Numbered from the stretch's first letter, positions 24,602 to 33,798 are shown. The stretch is 64,000 nt of DNA from Oceanimonas sp. GK1 (GCF_000243075.1 NC_016745.1:2063001-2127000), one strand, 5' to 3'. Notes: a model not told the origin generated them from the letters alone. Made by a program: numbers and translations.

Positions 24602-24811
24602 ATGACCACTCACTGTTCTTCCCGCCCGGCCACTGTCGCCCGTGGCCCGTCAACTCACTCCGCCGGCCTGCGGGCCATTCTGGGCCGCTGGCGGCATCGC
24701 AGTCGCTCCCGCCGTGAGCTGGCCGAACTGCCCCCCTATTTGCTGAAGGACATTGGCCTGAACGAAGCCGACCGGTACCAGGAAGTCAGCAAGCCGTTCT
24801 GGCAACCGTAA
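24602..24811 (+). CDS. DUF1127 (YjiS-like) small protein
   Basis: A 69-residue protein. The C-terminal half holds the DUF1127 motif: RRELAELPPYLLKDIGLNEA, with the usual Arg-rich lead (GRWRHRSRSRRE). Short DUF1127 proteins in alphaproteobacteria bind RNA and affect phosphate and carbon responses; in gammaproteobacteria they are unexplored. The first 30 residues are unstructured and Ser/Arg/Thr-rich. AGGAGG lies seven bases before the ATG. It has its own terminator and a long upstream region, suggesting separate regulation. Confidence 0.85.
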   Translation: MTTHCSSRPATVARGPSTHSAGLRAILGRWRHRSRSRRELAELPPYLLKDIGLNEADRYQEVSKPFWQP

Positions 24812-24832
24812 TCGCAAGGAATGCGCCTCACA

Positions 24833-24864
24833 AAAAACGCCGCTGTCAGTCAGCGGCTTTTTTT
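24833..24864. terminator. Bidirectional terminator
   Basis: GCCGCTG-TCAGT-CAGCGGC flanked by A6 and T7, between the converging DUF1127 gene and the DASS transporter gene. Confidence 0.85.
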
Positions 24865-24900
24865 GATCTGAAGTACCGGGTCTGCCCCGGGATCTGGCGC

Positions 24901-26265
24901 TCAGCCGGTGAGGCCGAACCAGGCGGTGAGCAGGACAATGCAGCACAGATTGATGGCAAAGCCGGCCTTCATCATCTGCCGCTGGGGTACAAACCCCGAG
25001 CCAAACACAATGGCATTGGGGGGCGTGGCCACCGGCAGCATAAAGGCACAGGAGGCCGACACCGCGATGAGGGCTGCCACCATCACCGGCGACAGCCCCA
25101 GTCCTTCGGCCACCGCGGCAAACACCGGGATCAGCAGGGCGGCGCTGGCGGTATTGGATGCCAGCTCGGTGAGGAACACCACAAAGGCGGTAATGGCCAG
25201 CAGAATCAGCCAGGGCCCGGCGCTGGCCAGCCCCTCGGCCAGGTGGGTGGCGAGAAACAGGCTGGTGCCGGTTTCCTTGAGAATATGGCTGAGGGTAAGA
25301 CCGCCACCAAACAGCAGCAGTACGCCCCAGTCGGCCTGATGTTCAATGTCTTTCCACTCGGCGACCCGGGTGATGGCAATCAGCACGATGGCCAGCAAGG
25401 CCACCAGGGTGTCAAAGGCCGGCAGCCGGCCCAGTAGCGCCGACACCGGCGCCGAGAAAATCCACAGGCTGACGGTGAGCAGAAAAACGCCCAGGGTGAT
25501 CAGGCGGCTGCGATTCCAGCTCAGGCTGTCTTCGGGAATGTCGATGTGTTCGTTCAGCTGGGGCCGAAACAACAGCCACAGCACGGCCACGGCCACCGGC
25601 AGCAGCATCAGGGTAATGGGCAGGCCAATGGCCATCCAGTCGGTAAATCCCAGGCCGGTTTCGGCGGCGGCAATGGCGTTGGGCGGGCTGCCCACCAGGG
25701 TGGCGATGCCACCGATGTTGGCGCTGTAGGCCACCCCCAGCAGCACGAACACATAGGTGGAGGCGTGCCGCTCGGCATCCAGGCAGCGCAGCAGGCCCAG
25801 GGCCAGGGGCAGCATCATGGCGGCGGTGGCGGTGTTGCTTATCCACATGGAAAGAAAGGCGGAGGTGGCAAACAGCAGCAGCACGGCGGCCAGCAGCCGG
25901 CCTCGGGCCAGTTGCAGTATGCGTCCGGCCACCAGCCGGTCCAGCCCCTGGCTGCGCATGGCGGCAGCCAGGGCAAAACCGCCCAGGAACAGGAAGATAA
26001 TGGGATTGGCAAAGTTGCCCAGGGCGGCGCCGGTATCGAGGATCCCCAGCAGTACCGCCAGCAGGGGCACCAGCAGGGCGGTAATGGTAATATGCACGGC
26101 TTCCGTGAGCCAGAGGGTGGCAATGACCAGCAACAGCGCCAGTCCCTTGTTGACGGCAGGCTCAAACGGCAAGGTGGCGATCAGCGCCGGCAGGGCCAGC
26201 AAGCAAAGGATGACAATGCCGGTGCGGCCGCTGGGCAGGGCCGCCGATGAAACATGGTTGGACAT
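24901..26265 (-). CDS. DASS (SLC13) family anion:sodium symporter
   Basis: A 454-residue inner-membrane transporter with the two SNT motifs of the DASS family: [17 protein letters not shown] in the first half and [16 protein letters not shown] in the second, plus [14 protein letters not shown] near the end. Members carry succinate, malate, citrate or sulfate with Na+. No binding protein is needed. It is divergent from a hybrid sensor kinase gene with only about 80 bases between starts, which suggests the kinase senses the same substrate or controls this gene. The substrate cannot be told from sequence. Confidence 0.88.
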   Translation of the reverse strand: MSNHVSSAALPSGRTGIVILCLLALPALIATLPFEPAVNKGLALLLVIATLWLTEAVHITITALLVPLLAVLLGILDTGAALGNFANPIIFLFLGGFALAAAMRSQGLDRLVAGRILQLARGRLLAAVLLLFATSAFLSMWISNTATAAMMLPLALGLLRCLDAERHASTYVFVLLGVAYSANIGGIATLVGSPPNAIAAAETGLGFTDWMAIGLPITLMLLPVAVAVLWLLFRPQLNEHIDIPEDSLSWNRSRLITLGVFLLTVSLWIFSAPVSALLGRLPAFDTLVALLAIVLIAITRVAEWKDIEHQADWGVLLLFGGGLTLSHILKETGTSLFLATHLAEGLASAGPWLILLAITAFVVFLTELASNTASAALLIPVFAAVAEGLGLSPVMVAALIAVSASCAFMLPVATPPNAIVFGSGFVPQRQMMKAGFAINLCCIVLLTAWFGLTG

Positions 26266-26345
26266 GGTTTTCCTGTTATGTTGTTGTTTTGGTTTTGAAT
26301 TGTTGGAACCCGGCGAACTATATCACCACGAGGCAGACACAAGAG

Positions 26346-29015
26346 ATGATGGCGGCCGCAAAACCCGATACCCGTACTCAAAAACGTCGCTGGCTGTGGC
26401 TGGTGCTGCTGGCAGCGGGGCTGTTGCTGTTGTTCAGCCATGGCTACGGCCTGTATCGCCAGTATGAGGACGGACGCCAGCTGTTGCGCCATGCCGAGCC
26501 CATTGTCGACGAGCTGTATCATATTCACCACCAGGTGATGATGCCCGATGCGGAAGGGGCGGTGCTGCTGGATGAAAAGATACGCCGGCTCAGCTTGCTG
26601 TTGTCGCGGTTTCAGCAGCAGTTGAGCCAGTCGGACATGGTGAAGCTGGCCGGCCTCACCGGGGATCAGCATCCCGACGAGTACCTCGGCACCCTGCAGC
26701 AACTGCAGGAGGCCGAGCTGCATGCGCGCCACAGCCTGGGGGTGTTTGCCGAGGCGGTGGGCCGGGTGCCGGCGGCCGAGGGCGGGCCGGGGCTGCAACA
26801 ACTGCTGCAGCACAGCCGCCTGTACCTGTACACTACCAATCCGTTGTTCGTGCGCGGCCTGGAGCGGGAAGCCGCCTCCCTTCGCCAGCGTAGCCAGCCC
26901 ACGCCGCGGCTGGATGAAGCCCTCTATGCCCAAAGCATTTATGCGGCCAACCTGCACCGGCTGATCCGCCTGCGCCACCATTTTGCCGACACCAATATTG
27001 GCGACTTCTACGACTGGATTTCCGGCTGGCGACAGCATACCGAGCACAGCCGTGACCGCCTGCTGGCGCTGGCACTGATGCTGGTGCTGGCGGTGCTGTG
27101 CGCCGGTGGCGGCCTACTTTACCTCAATAACCGCAAGTGGCGTCAGGCCAGCCACAGCGCCAGCGCCCTGGCCCAGGCCAAGACCGACTTTCTGGCCAAC
27201 ATGAGCCACGAAATCCGCACCCCCATGAACGCCATCATCGGCTTTGTCTCGCTGTTGCAGCAAACCGCCCTCGATCCCCGCCAGAGTGACTACCTGGCGA
27301 AAATCCGCTTGTCTTCCGACAATCTGCTGTTGCTGATCAACGATATTCTCGATCTGACCAAGGTGGAGGCGGGCAAGCTGGAGCTGGAAGACATTGCCTT
27401 TGATCTGAACGAGCAACTGGAGCGGCTGGCGGGGCTGTTTGCCGATCTGTCGGAGCAAAAACAGCTGGAAGTCATCATCAACAAGGCGCCGAACGTGCCC
27501 GATCGGCTGCAGGGGGATCCCCTGCGCCTGGGCCAGGTGCTGACCAACCTGGTCAGCAATGCCCTCAAGTTTACCGAGCGGGGCGAGGTGGTGCTCGGCA
27601 TCTCGGTGACCGACGAGCCCGAGCCCCGGCTGTGCTTTGAGGTGCGTGACACCGGCATCGGCATTGTGCCCGAGCAACAGGAGCAGTTGTTCCAGTCCTT
27701 TACCCAGGTGGATGCCAGCACCACCCGCAAATACGGTGGCAGCGGGCTGGGGCTCAGCATCTGCCGGCACCTGGTGGCGCTGATGGACGGCAGCATAGGG
27801 GTGCACAGTGTACCGGGGCGGGGCTCCACCTTCAGTGTGACCCTGCCGCTGCGCCCGGCCAGGGACTCCCTGCCCGATGTGACCCCGGAGTTTGCGCCGG
27901 GTCTGAAAGTCCTGGTGGTGGACGACAATCCCCTGGCGCTGGAGGTGATGAGTGGCATGCTCAGGCGCGCCGGCTTTGTGGTGTATACCGCCATGAATAT
28001 CGAGGCCGCCCGGACCCTGCTGCAACACCGGGGCGGGGAACTCCATCTGGCCTTGATCGATTGTTGCCTGGGGCGGGAGAACGGTCTCGAACTGGCCCGT
28101 ATCATTCGCCAGCATCCCCACCTTGAGGCACTGCCCATTGTGCTGGTCAGCGCCTTTGGCCGGGAGCGGCCGGCGGAGCAGATGCGCGCCCTGGGGCTGG
28201 AGCACTATGTGTCCAAACCCGTCACCTGGAGCCGGCTGTCGGTGTGCCTGGCGCGGGTGCTCAACCCGGCGCCGGCACCCTCGCGGCCGCCGCTTGCCGA
28301 CACCGACACCGAGCATCACCGGCGCCGGCTGTCCGGCTGCCATGTGCTGCTGGCGGAAGACAACCGCCTCAACCAGCAACTGGTGATTGAATATCTGAGC
28401 CGGGTGGGGGTGACCGTGAGCCTCGCCGACAATGGCCGCCAGGCGGTCGAGCTGGTGTCCCGCCAGGCCTTTGACGCCATTCTGATGGACCTGCAGATGC
28501 CCATTCTCGATGGCCTGGAAGCCACTCGCCAGATCCGTCGGCTGCAGCAGCATCACGATGTTCCCATCATTGCCCTCACCGCCAGTGCCATGCGCAGCGA
28601 TCGGGACAGCAGTTACGGCTCGGGCATGAATGCCTATGTGTCCAAGCCGGTGGACCGCCACGATCTTTACCAGGCCCTGGTCCAGCAGTGCGGCCGGCCC
28701 GGCACCGGCGGGCCGGCCGCAGCGGCGGGCGAGGCGGCCCGGGCGCCGGCAGCGCCTCGCGGCGGCGAATTGCTGGCGTGCCGGGATCAGTTGTGGCTGC
28801 TGCAGGCGGCCCAGGCCGAGCGCAACTGGCCGGAAGCCGCCCGGTTGCTGACCGAGCTGGCGCGCTGTGCCCGCGCCGACGGTGATACCGCCTTGGCCGA
28901 GCAGGCCGAGCAGGCCCTGGACTGGCCCGGCCAGGGAAAAGCCCTGCCGCATGCCCGGCTGGCCGTCTTGCAAAAAGGCCTCGAGAACGCCCTGGAAGGT
29001 AACGAGCCGTCCTGA
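26346..29015 (+). CDS. Hybrid sensor histidine kinase with two receiver domains
   Basis: About 889 residues. Helix 1 is WLWLVLLAAGLLLLFSHGYG; a periplasmic sensor of about 190 residues follows, then helix 2 (LALALMLVLAVLCAGGGLLYL). HisKA has the site MSHEIRTPMNA with His288; HATPase_c shows GTGIGIV-type and GGSGLGLSIC boxes (here DTGIGIVPEQQ, YGGSGLGLSIC). Receiver 1 has acceptor Asp572 (LALIDCCLG) and receiver 2 Asp715 (ILMDLQMPILDG). The last about 100 residues look like an HPt helix bundle but no clear phosphorylatable His motif is seen. BarA-like. The ATG at 26346 is an estimate; the open frame begins earlier. No DNA-binding response regulator is next to it, so it must talk to a remote partner. 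Confidence 0.87.
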   Translation: MMAAAKPDTRTQKRRWLWLVLLAAGLLLLFSHGYGLYRQYEDGRQLLRHAEPIVDELYHIHHQVMMPDAEGAVLLDEKIRRLSLLLSRFQQQLSQSDMVKLAGLTGDQHPDEYLGTLQQLQEAELHARHSLGVFAEAVGRVPAAEGGPGLQQLLQHSRLYLYTTNPLFVRGLEREAASLRQRSQPTPRLDEALYAQSIYAANLHRLIRLRHHFADTNIGDFYDWISGWRQHTEHSRDRLLALALMLVLAVLCAGGGLLYLNNRKWRQASHSASALAQAKTDFLANMSHEIRTPMNAIIGFVSLLQQTALDPRQSDYLAKIRLSSDNLLLLINDILDLTKVEAGKLELEDIAFDLNEQLERLAGLFADLSEQKQLEVIINKAPNVPDRLQGDPLRLGQVLTNLVSNALKFTERGEVVLGISVTDEPEPRLCFEVRDTGIGIVPEQQEQLFQSFTQVDASTTRKYGGSGLGLSICRHLVALMDGSIGVHSVPGRGSTFSVTLPLRPARDSLPDVTPEFAPGLKVLVVDDNPLALEVMSGMLRRAGFVVYTAMNIEAARTLLQHRGGELHLALIDCCLGRENGLELARIIRQHPHLEALPIVLVSAFGRERPAEQMRALGLEHYVSKPVTWSRLSVCLARVLNPAPAPSRPPLADTDTEHHRRRLSGCHVLLAEDNRLNQQLVIEYLSRVGVTVSLADNGRQAVELVSRQAFDAILMDLQMPILDGLEATRQIRRLQQHHDVPIIALTASAMRSDRDSSYGSGMNAYVSKPVDRHDLYQALVQQCGRPGTGGPAAAAGEAARAPAAPRGGELLACRDQLWLLQAAQAERNWPEAARLLTELARCARADGDTALAEQAEQALDWPGQGKALPHARLAVLQKGLENALEGNEPS

Positions 29016-29026
29016 CTTTTCCGGTT

Positions 29027-29042
29027 TGTGATGTACATCACA
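29027..29042. promoter_or_regulatory. CRP-binding site upstream of dadA
   Basis: TGTGA-TGTACA-TCACA, a perfect match to the CRP consensus halves with a six-base spacer. Its centre is 61.5 bases before the start predicted from the -10 element at 29082-29087, the standard class I position. CRP control of dadA is known in E. coli. Confidence 0.85.
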
Positions 29043-29058
29043 GCTTGGCTTGCATTGG

Positions 29059-29087
29059 TGTTAAGTGCTGAATTTAATTTTTATATT
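29059..29087 (+). promoter_or_regulatory. Probable dadA promoter
   Basis: TATATT at 29082-29087 with a poor -35 (TGTTAA at 29059-29064) and a 17-base spacer. A weak -35 together with a CRP site at -61.5 is typical for an activator-dependent promoter. The leader to the ATG is about 170 bases. Confidence 0.5.
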
Positions 29088-29266
29088 GGAATTTTATGCT
29101 TACCCAAAAACCTGCGACAGATTAACCTGTAATCCCCTTGATGCCGCCCCCCGGGCTTGCCTCATGCGCGAGCGGACGCGAGGTTTTTCCGTGTTTAATT
29201 CATCTGGATTTTTTCACTTTTTTGGATGATATTCTCGCTCAACAGGCATTCTGATAGGGGAGCGTT

Positions 29267-30520
29267 ATGAAAGTTTTGGTTCTGGGTAGTGGTGTTGTCG
29301 GCGTAACCAGCGCCTGGTATCTGGCCCGTCAGGGGCACGAAGTGGTGGTGCTCGACCGCCAGCCCGATGCGGCGGAAGAAACCAGCTTTGCCAACGCCGG
29401 CCAGCTGTCGTTCGGCATGTCTTCCCCCTGGGCGGCCCCCGGCATTCCGGTGAAGGCGATGAAGTGGATGTTCCAGTCTCATGCGCCGCTCAAGGTGCGC
29501 CCCGGCACCAATCCGGCGCAGTGGAAGTTTATGTTGTCAATGCTGGCCAACTGCAACGAAAAATCCTACAGCGTCAACAAGTCCCGCATGGTGCGGGTAT
29601 CCGAGTACAGCCGCCAGTGCATCAATGCCCTGCAGGACGAGCTGAACCTGCCCTTTGAAGGCCGTAAAAAAGGCCTGCTGCAGGTATTCCGCACCGAAAA
29701 GCAGGTGGCCGACGCCGCCAAGGACATCAAGGTGCTGCAGGAATTCGGCGTGAACCACGCCATGCTCAACGTGGAAGAGTGTATTGCCCGTGAGCCGGCC
29801 CTGGCCCGGGTGAAAGACAAGCTGGTGGGGGGGCTGCACTTCCCCGACGATCAGACCGGCGACTGCAACCTGTTCACCAAGGCCCTGGTCAAGAAGTGCC
29901 AGGAGAAGGGCGTGGTGTTCAAGTTCAACACCGAGATCAAGGCGCTGGTACGCGACGGCGACGAAATCCGTGGCGTACAGACCGATCACGGCCTGGAAAC
30001 CGCCGATCAGGTGCTGGTGTGCATGGGCAGCTACTCGCCCTTCCTGCTCACGCCGCTCGGCATTACCCTGCCCATTTACCCGGTGAAGGGCTACTCCCTG
30101 ACCATTGAAGTCAACAAGGACGAGGATGCGCCCCAGTCCACCGTGATGGACGAAACCTTCAAGGTGGCCATCACCCGCTTCGACAACCGCATTCGGGCCG
30201 CCGGCACCGCAGAGCTGGCCGACTTCAACAAGGATCTGCCCGCCGCCCGCCGGGAGACCATTGCCCACTCGGTGAGCAGCCTGTTCCCCGAAGGCGGCAA
30301 GATGGAAGAGGCCGAGTTCTGGACCGGTTTCCGCCCGATGACCCCGGACGGCACCCCCATTATCGGCGGCACCCGGTACAAGAACCTGTGGCTGAACACC
30401 GGCCACGGCACTCTTGGGTGGACCATGGGCGCCGGCTCGGCAGCGCTGGTGGCGGATCTGATGTCCGGCAAGCAGCCGGATATCGACAGCGACGGCCTGG
30501 CCTTCAGCCGCTACGGCTGA
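29267..30520 (+). CDS. dadA: D-amino acid dehydrogenase DadA
   Basis: A 417-residue FAD enzyme of the DAO family at the inner membrane. The N-terminal dinucleotide-binding motif is VLGSGVVGVTSAWYLARQGH; the C-terminal FAD-contact region is GFRPMTPDGTPIIG...NTGHGTLGWTMGAGS. It oxidises D-alanine and other D-amino acids to 2-oxo acids and passes electrons to the respiratory chain, allowing alanine catabolism together with racemase DadX. No dadX is adjacent. AGGGGAG precedes the ATG. The perfect CRP site upstream indicates catabolite control, and a strong hairpin follows. Confidence 0.94.
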   Translation: MKVLVLGSGVVGVTSAWYLARQGHEVVVLDRQPDAAEETSFANAGQLSFGMSSPWAAPGIPVKAMKWMFQSHAPLKVRPGTNPAQWKFMLSMLANCNEKSYSVNKSRMVRVSEYSRQCINALQDELNLPFEGRKKGLLQVFRTEKQVADAAKDIKVLQEFGVNHAMLNVEECIAREPALARVKDKLVGGLHFPDDQTGDCNLFTKALVKKCQEKGVVFKFNTEIKALVRDGDEIRGVQTDHGLETADQVLVCMGSYSPFLLTPLGITLPIYPVKGYSLTIEVNKDEDAPQSTVMDETFKVAITRFDNRIRAAGTAELADFNKDLPAARRETIAHSVSSLFPEGGKMEEAEFWTGFRPMTPDGTPIIGGTRYKNLWLNTGHGTLGWTMGAGSAALVADLMSGKQPDIDSDGLAFSRYG

Positions 30521-30593
30521 GGCTGGCGCGCGGGCTTGTCCCCGAATGGGGGCAGCTTGCCCGCAACGCGGTAACCCGCGACATCTGGACACT

Positions 30594-30638
30594 GAGAGCC
30601 AAAAGACGCACTATGCCGTCTTTTGGCTCTCTTGTTTT
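30594..30638 (+). terminator. Strong terminator abutting the next start codon
   Basis: A perfect 15-base stem, GAGAGCCAAAAGACG and CGTCTTTTGGCTCTC, with an eight-base loop and TTGTTTT after it. It ends dadA. The T-run runs directly into the ATG of the next gene (30639), so the same hairpin occupies that gene's ribosome-binding zone. Confidence 0.85.
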
Positions 30639-31520
30639 ATGCTGCTTACCCTGCTCAACATCGTGCTGCCGGTGTTTGCTGTGGTGGCGGTCGGCTATGG
30701 GTTTGGCCGGCGCCAGCGCAACCCGGACATGGGCTTTGTCAACCTGGCCAACGTGGCGGTATTCTGCCCGGCGCTGGTGTTTTCCGCCCTGATGCAAAAT
30801 CCCGTTTCCCTGGCCGACAGCTGGCCGCTGATCCTGGCCGGTGCCCTGTGCATTGTGCTGCCGGGGGGGCTGCTGGCGCTGTTTCGTTTTCAGGGTCTGG
30901 AGCGGCGCAGCCTGGTACTGGCGGGCATGTTCCGCAACACCGGCAATATCGGCATTCCGCTGATGCTGCTGGCCTACGGTGACGACAAGCTCGGCGCCAT
31001 CATCATTCTCTTTGTGCTGTCCAACCTGCTGCACTTCTCACTGGGGTTATTTATTCTCTCCCGCGAGGCGGGGCGCTGGCAGTGGCTGAAAAGCCCCATT
31101 GTGTGGGCGGCGGTGGCCGGCGTGCTGCTGGCGGAGCACAAGGCCCTGTTGCCCGATTTTGTATATACCAGCGCCGATCTGCTGGGGCAGATGGCGGTAC
31201 CGCTGATGCTGTTTGCCCTGGGGGTGCGGCTGTCGGTGGGGGAGGTGGGCAACCTGGGGCTGGCGTTTCGGGTGAACCTGGCCTACCTGCTGGCGGGAGC
31301 GGTGGCCTTTGGCCTGGTGGCCTGGTGGTTGCCGCTGACTTCCGAATGGCTGCAGTTGCTGGCGCTGTCGGTGATGTTGCCCCCGGCGGTGCTCAACTAC
31401 CTGTTGTGCGAGCAGTACCGCTGTCAGCCCGACAAAATGGCCAGCATAGTGCTGCTGGGCAACGTCATGGCGGTGGCCATTATTCCGCTGGTGGTTTATC
31501 TTACACTGAGTTTCTTATGA
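30639..31520 (+). CDS. AEC-family (auxin efflux carrier type) permease
   Basis: A 293-residue inner-membrane protein with about ten helices in two five-helix halves. The N-terminus LLNIVLPVFAVVAVGYGFGRR, the central GNIGIPLML motif in RNTGNIGIPLMLLAYG, and VLLGNVMAVAIIPLVV at the end are diagnostic. Family members carry malate, malonate or amino acids; the substrate here is unknown. The ATG at 30639 matches the family start but has no Shine-Dalgarno because the dadA terminator hairpin ends eight bases before it. Translation may depend on leaderless or read-through transcripts. Confidence 0.87.
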   Translation: MLLTLLNIVLPVFAVVAVGYGFGRRQRNPDMGFVNLANVAVFCPALVFSALMQNPVSLADSWPLILAGALCIVLPGGLLALFRFQGLERRSLVLAGMFRNTGNIGIPLMLLAYGDDKLGAIIILFVLSNLLHFSLGLFILSREAGRWQWLKSPIVWAAVAGVLLAEHKALLPDFVYTSADLLGQMAVPLMLFALGVRLSVGEVGNLGLAFRVNLAYLLAGAVAFGLVAWWLPLTSEWLQLLALSVMLPPAVLNYLLCEQYRCQPDKMASIVLLGNVMAVAIIPLVVYLTLSFL

Positions 31521-31685
31521 ATCCTTCCTCGATACCGGCGCTGCCCGCGTAGCGCCGGTCCCGCATGTTTCATTTTTGTTAACGTAAAATTAACTGCCTG
31601 TTAATACCAAAGTCTAAGTTTCAAGGGACGCACTTCGCGCTACTGTTATTTTCGAACCGTATTCGGCTATTCAAGGAGAGAAAGA

Positions 31686-31952
31686 ATGGCGTTCGAAAGT
31701 CAGGAAAAAGCAAAAGCGTACTGGAAAGAAAACCTGCGGCTGATGGCCATCTTGCTGGCCATCTGGTTCACGGTTTCCTATGTGTTTGGCATTGTGCTGG
31801 TGGATATGCTCAATGCCATCACCATTGGCGGTGCCAAGCTGGGTTTCTGGTTTTCCCAGCAGGGATCCATTTATGTGTTTGTGGTACTCATTTTCGTCTA
31901 TGTATGGCGAATGAACGTGCTCGACAAAAAATACAATGTAGACGAAGCGTAA
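31686..31952 (+). CDS. DUF4212 small subunit of SSS symporter
   Basis: An 88-residue protein with two membrane helices (MAILLAIWFTVSYVFGIVLV and IYVFVVLIFVYVWRMNVL) and the DUF4212 start KAKAYWKENLRLM. It is found just upstream of one branch of SSS transporters and is taken to be their small subunit. AAGGAGAGAAAG precedes the ATG. The large subunit starts 12 bases after its stop, so the two are one operon. The 165-base space before it should hold the promoter; it is AT-rich. Confidence 0.9.
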   Translation: MAFESQEKAKAYWKENLRLMAILLAIWFTVSYVFGIVLVDMLNAITIGGAKLGFWFSQQGSIYVFVVLIFVYVWRMNVLDKKYNVDEA

Positions 31953-31964
31953 TAGGGGCAGGAA

Positions 31965-33665
31965 ATGGATATTCAAACCTGGACATTTATTCTGGTGGGG
32001 CTCAGCTTTGCCCTTTATATCGGTATTGCGATTTGGGCACGGGCTGGCAGCACCGGTGAGTTTTATGTGGCCGGCGGCGGCGTGCACCCGGTGGCCAACG
32101 GCATGGCCACGGCGGCGGACTGGATGTCGGCGGCGTCTTTCATCTCCATGGCCGGCATCATCTCTTTTGCCGGTTACGACGGCGGCGTGTACCTGATGGG
32201 CTGGACCGGCGGTTATGTGCTGCTGGCGCTGTGCCTGGCACCCTACCTGCGCAAGTTCGGCAAGTTTACCGTGCCGGACTTTATCGGTGATCGTTATTAC
32301 TCCCAGACCGCCCGCATGGTGGCGGTGTTCTGCGCCATCTTCGTGTCCTTCACCTATGTGGCGGGCCAGATGCGCGGCGTGGGTGTGGTGTTCTCCCGCT
32401 TCCTGGAAGTGGACATCAACCTCGGCGTTATCATCGGCATGTGCATCGTGTTTTTCTACGCGGTGATGGGCGGCATGAAGGGCATCACCTACACCCAGGT
32501 GGCGCAATACTGCGTGCTGATCTTCGCCTTCCTGGTGCCGGCCATTTTTGTGTCCCTGCTGGTCACCGGCACTCCGGTGCCCCAGCTCGGCTTTATCGGC
32601 GAAACCTCCGACGGCGTCTACCTGCTCGACAAGCTGGACGGCCTGTCCCGGGAGCTGGGCTTTACCGAATATACCTCAGGCACCAAGTCCGGCATTGATG
32701 TGTTCTTCATCACCGCCGCCCTGATGGTGGGGACCGCCGGTCTGCCCCATGTGATCATTCGCTTCTTCACCGTGCCCAAGGTGCGTGATGCCCGCATCTC
32801 CGCCGGCTGGGCGTTGCTGTTCATCTCCTTCCTGTACACCACCGCCCCGGCCGTGGCCGCCTTTGCCCGCGCCAACATGATCGATGGCCTGAACGGTGCC
32901 GATGGTCAGGGCGTGATTGCCGAGCAGGCCCCGGGCTGGGTGGCCAACTGGGAAAAAACCGGTCTGGTAAGCTGGGATGACAAGAACGGTGACGGCCGCA
33001 TGTTCTATGCCGGTGACGAGCGCAACGAAATGACCATCAGCCCGGACATCATCGTGCTGGCCAGCCCTGAGATCGGTCGTCTGCCGAACTGGGTGGTGGC
33101 CCTGCTGGCGGCCGGTGGCCTGGCGGCGGCACTGTCGACCGCGGCCGGTCTGCTGCTGGTGATCTCCACCTCCATTGCCCACGATTTGCTGAAGAAAGGT
33201 TTCAAGCCCGACATGACCGACAAGCAGGAACTGCTGGCGGCGCGCATTGCCGCAGCCGTGGCGGTGTTCGGCGCCGGTTACCTCGGCATCAACCCGCCCG
33301 GCTTCGTGGCCCAGGTGGTGGCCTTTGCCTTTGGCCTGGCGGCAGCCTCCTTCTTCCCGGCCATTGTGCTTGGCATCTTCTATAAGAAGATGAACAAGGA
33401 AGGCGCCATCGCCGGTATGGTCAGCGGCATCGCCTTTACCGCCGCCTACATCATTTACTTCAAGTTCATTAACCCGGCGGCCAGCACCCCTGACAACTGG
33501 TGGTTCGGTATTTCTCCCGAGGGCATTGGTACCCTGGGCATGCTGGTCAACCTGGCGGTTTCCCTGGCGGTGGCCAAAATCACCACCGAAACCCCGCAGG
33601 AAGTGCAGGAGCTGGTGGAAAGCATTCGCTTTCCCAAGGGCGCCGGCGAAGCTCACAGTCATTGA
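31965..33665 (+). CDS. SSS-family sodium:solute symporter, VC2705/acetate type
   Basis: A 566-residue inner-membrane protein with 13 or so helices. It contains AGGGVHPVANGMATAADWMSAASF near the N-terminus, the family core from about 5 to 470, and a long extracytoplasmic loop (about residues 300-365) that is not in classic ActP. That loop has SWDDKNGDGRM, resembling a calcium-binding loop. Paired with a DUF4212 subunit, these are annotated as acetate or short-chain carboxylate symporters; propionate, lactate or pyruvate are possible. A terminator follows 20 bases after the stop. Confidence 0.88.
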   Translation: MDIQTWTFILVGLSFALYIGIAIWARAGSTGEFYVAGGGVHPVANGMATAADWMSAASFISMAGIISFAGYDGGVYLMGWTGGYVLLALCLAPYLRKFGKFTVPDFIGDRYYSQTARMVAVFCAIFVSFTYVAGQMRGVGVVFSRFLEVDINLGVIIGMCIVFFYAVMGGMKGITYTQVAQYCVLIFAFLVPAIFVSLLVTGTPVPQLGFIGETSDGVYLLDKLDGLSRELGFTEYTSGTKSGIDVFFITAALMVGTAGLPHVIIRFFTVPKVRDARISAGWALLFISFLYTTAPAVAAFARANMIDGLNGADGQGVIAEQAPGWVANWEKTGLVSWDDKNGDGRMFYAGDERNEMTISPDIIVLASPEIGRLPNWVVALLAAGGLAAALSTAAGLLLVISTSIAHDLLKKGFKPDMTDKQELLAARIAAAVAVFGAGYLGINPPGFVAQVVAFAFGLAAASFFPAIVLGIFYKKMNKEGAIAGMVSGIAFTAAYIIYFKFINPAASTPDNWWFGISPEGIGTLGMLVNLAVSLAVAKITTETPQEVQELVESIRFPKGAGEAHSH

Positions 33666-33685
33666 TCCACATCAATAAAAATAAC

Positions 33686-33711
33686 AGGGACGCGTCAGCG
33701 TCCCTTTTTTA
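33686..33711 (+). terminator. Terminator of DUF4212/SSS operon
   Basis: AGGGACGC-GTCA-GCGTCCCT followed by a T run, a classic rho-independent terminator that isolates the symporter operon from the MSHA locus. Confidence 0.88.
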
Positions 33712-33735
33712 TTTTCTGGTTTATTCAAGCCCATG

Positions 33736-33764
33736 TTCATTAACCGGTTTTAACTGTTTATACT
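33736..33764 (+). promoter_or_regulatory. Candidate promoter of the MSHA operon
   Basis: TATACT at 33759-33764 with TTCATT 17 bases upstream, ending 34 bases before mshI. The -10 is good, the -35 weak. Confidence 0.4.
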
Positions 33765-33798
33765 GGCTTTTCGTTTTTTCACCGAACAAAGGGCCTGA

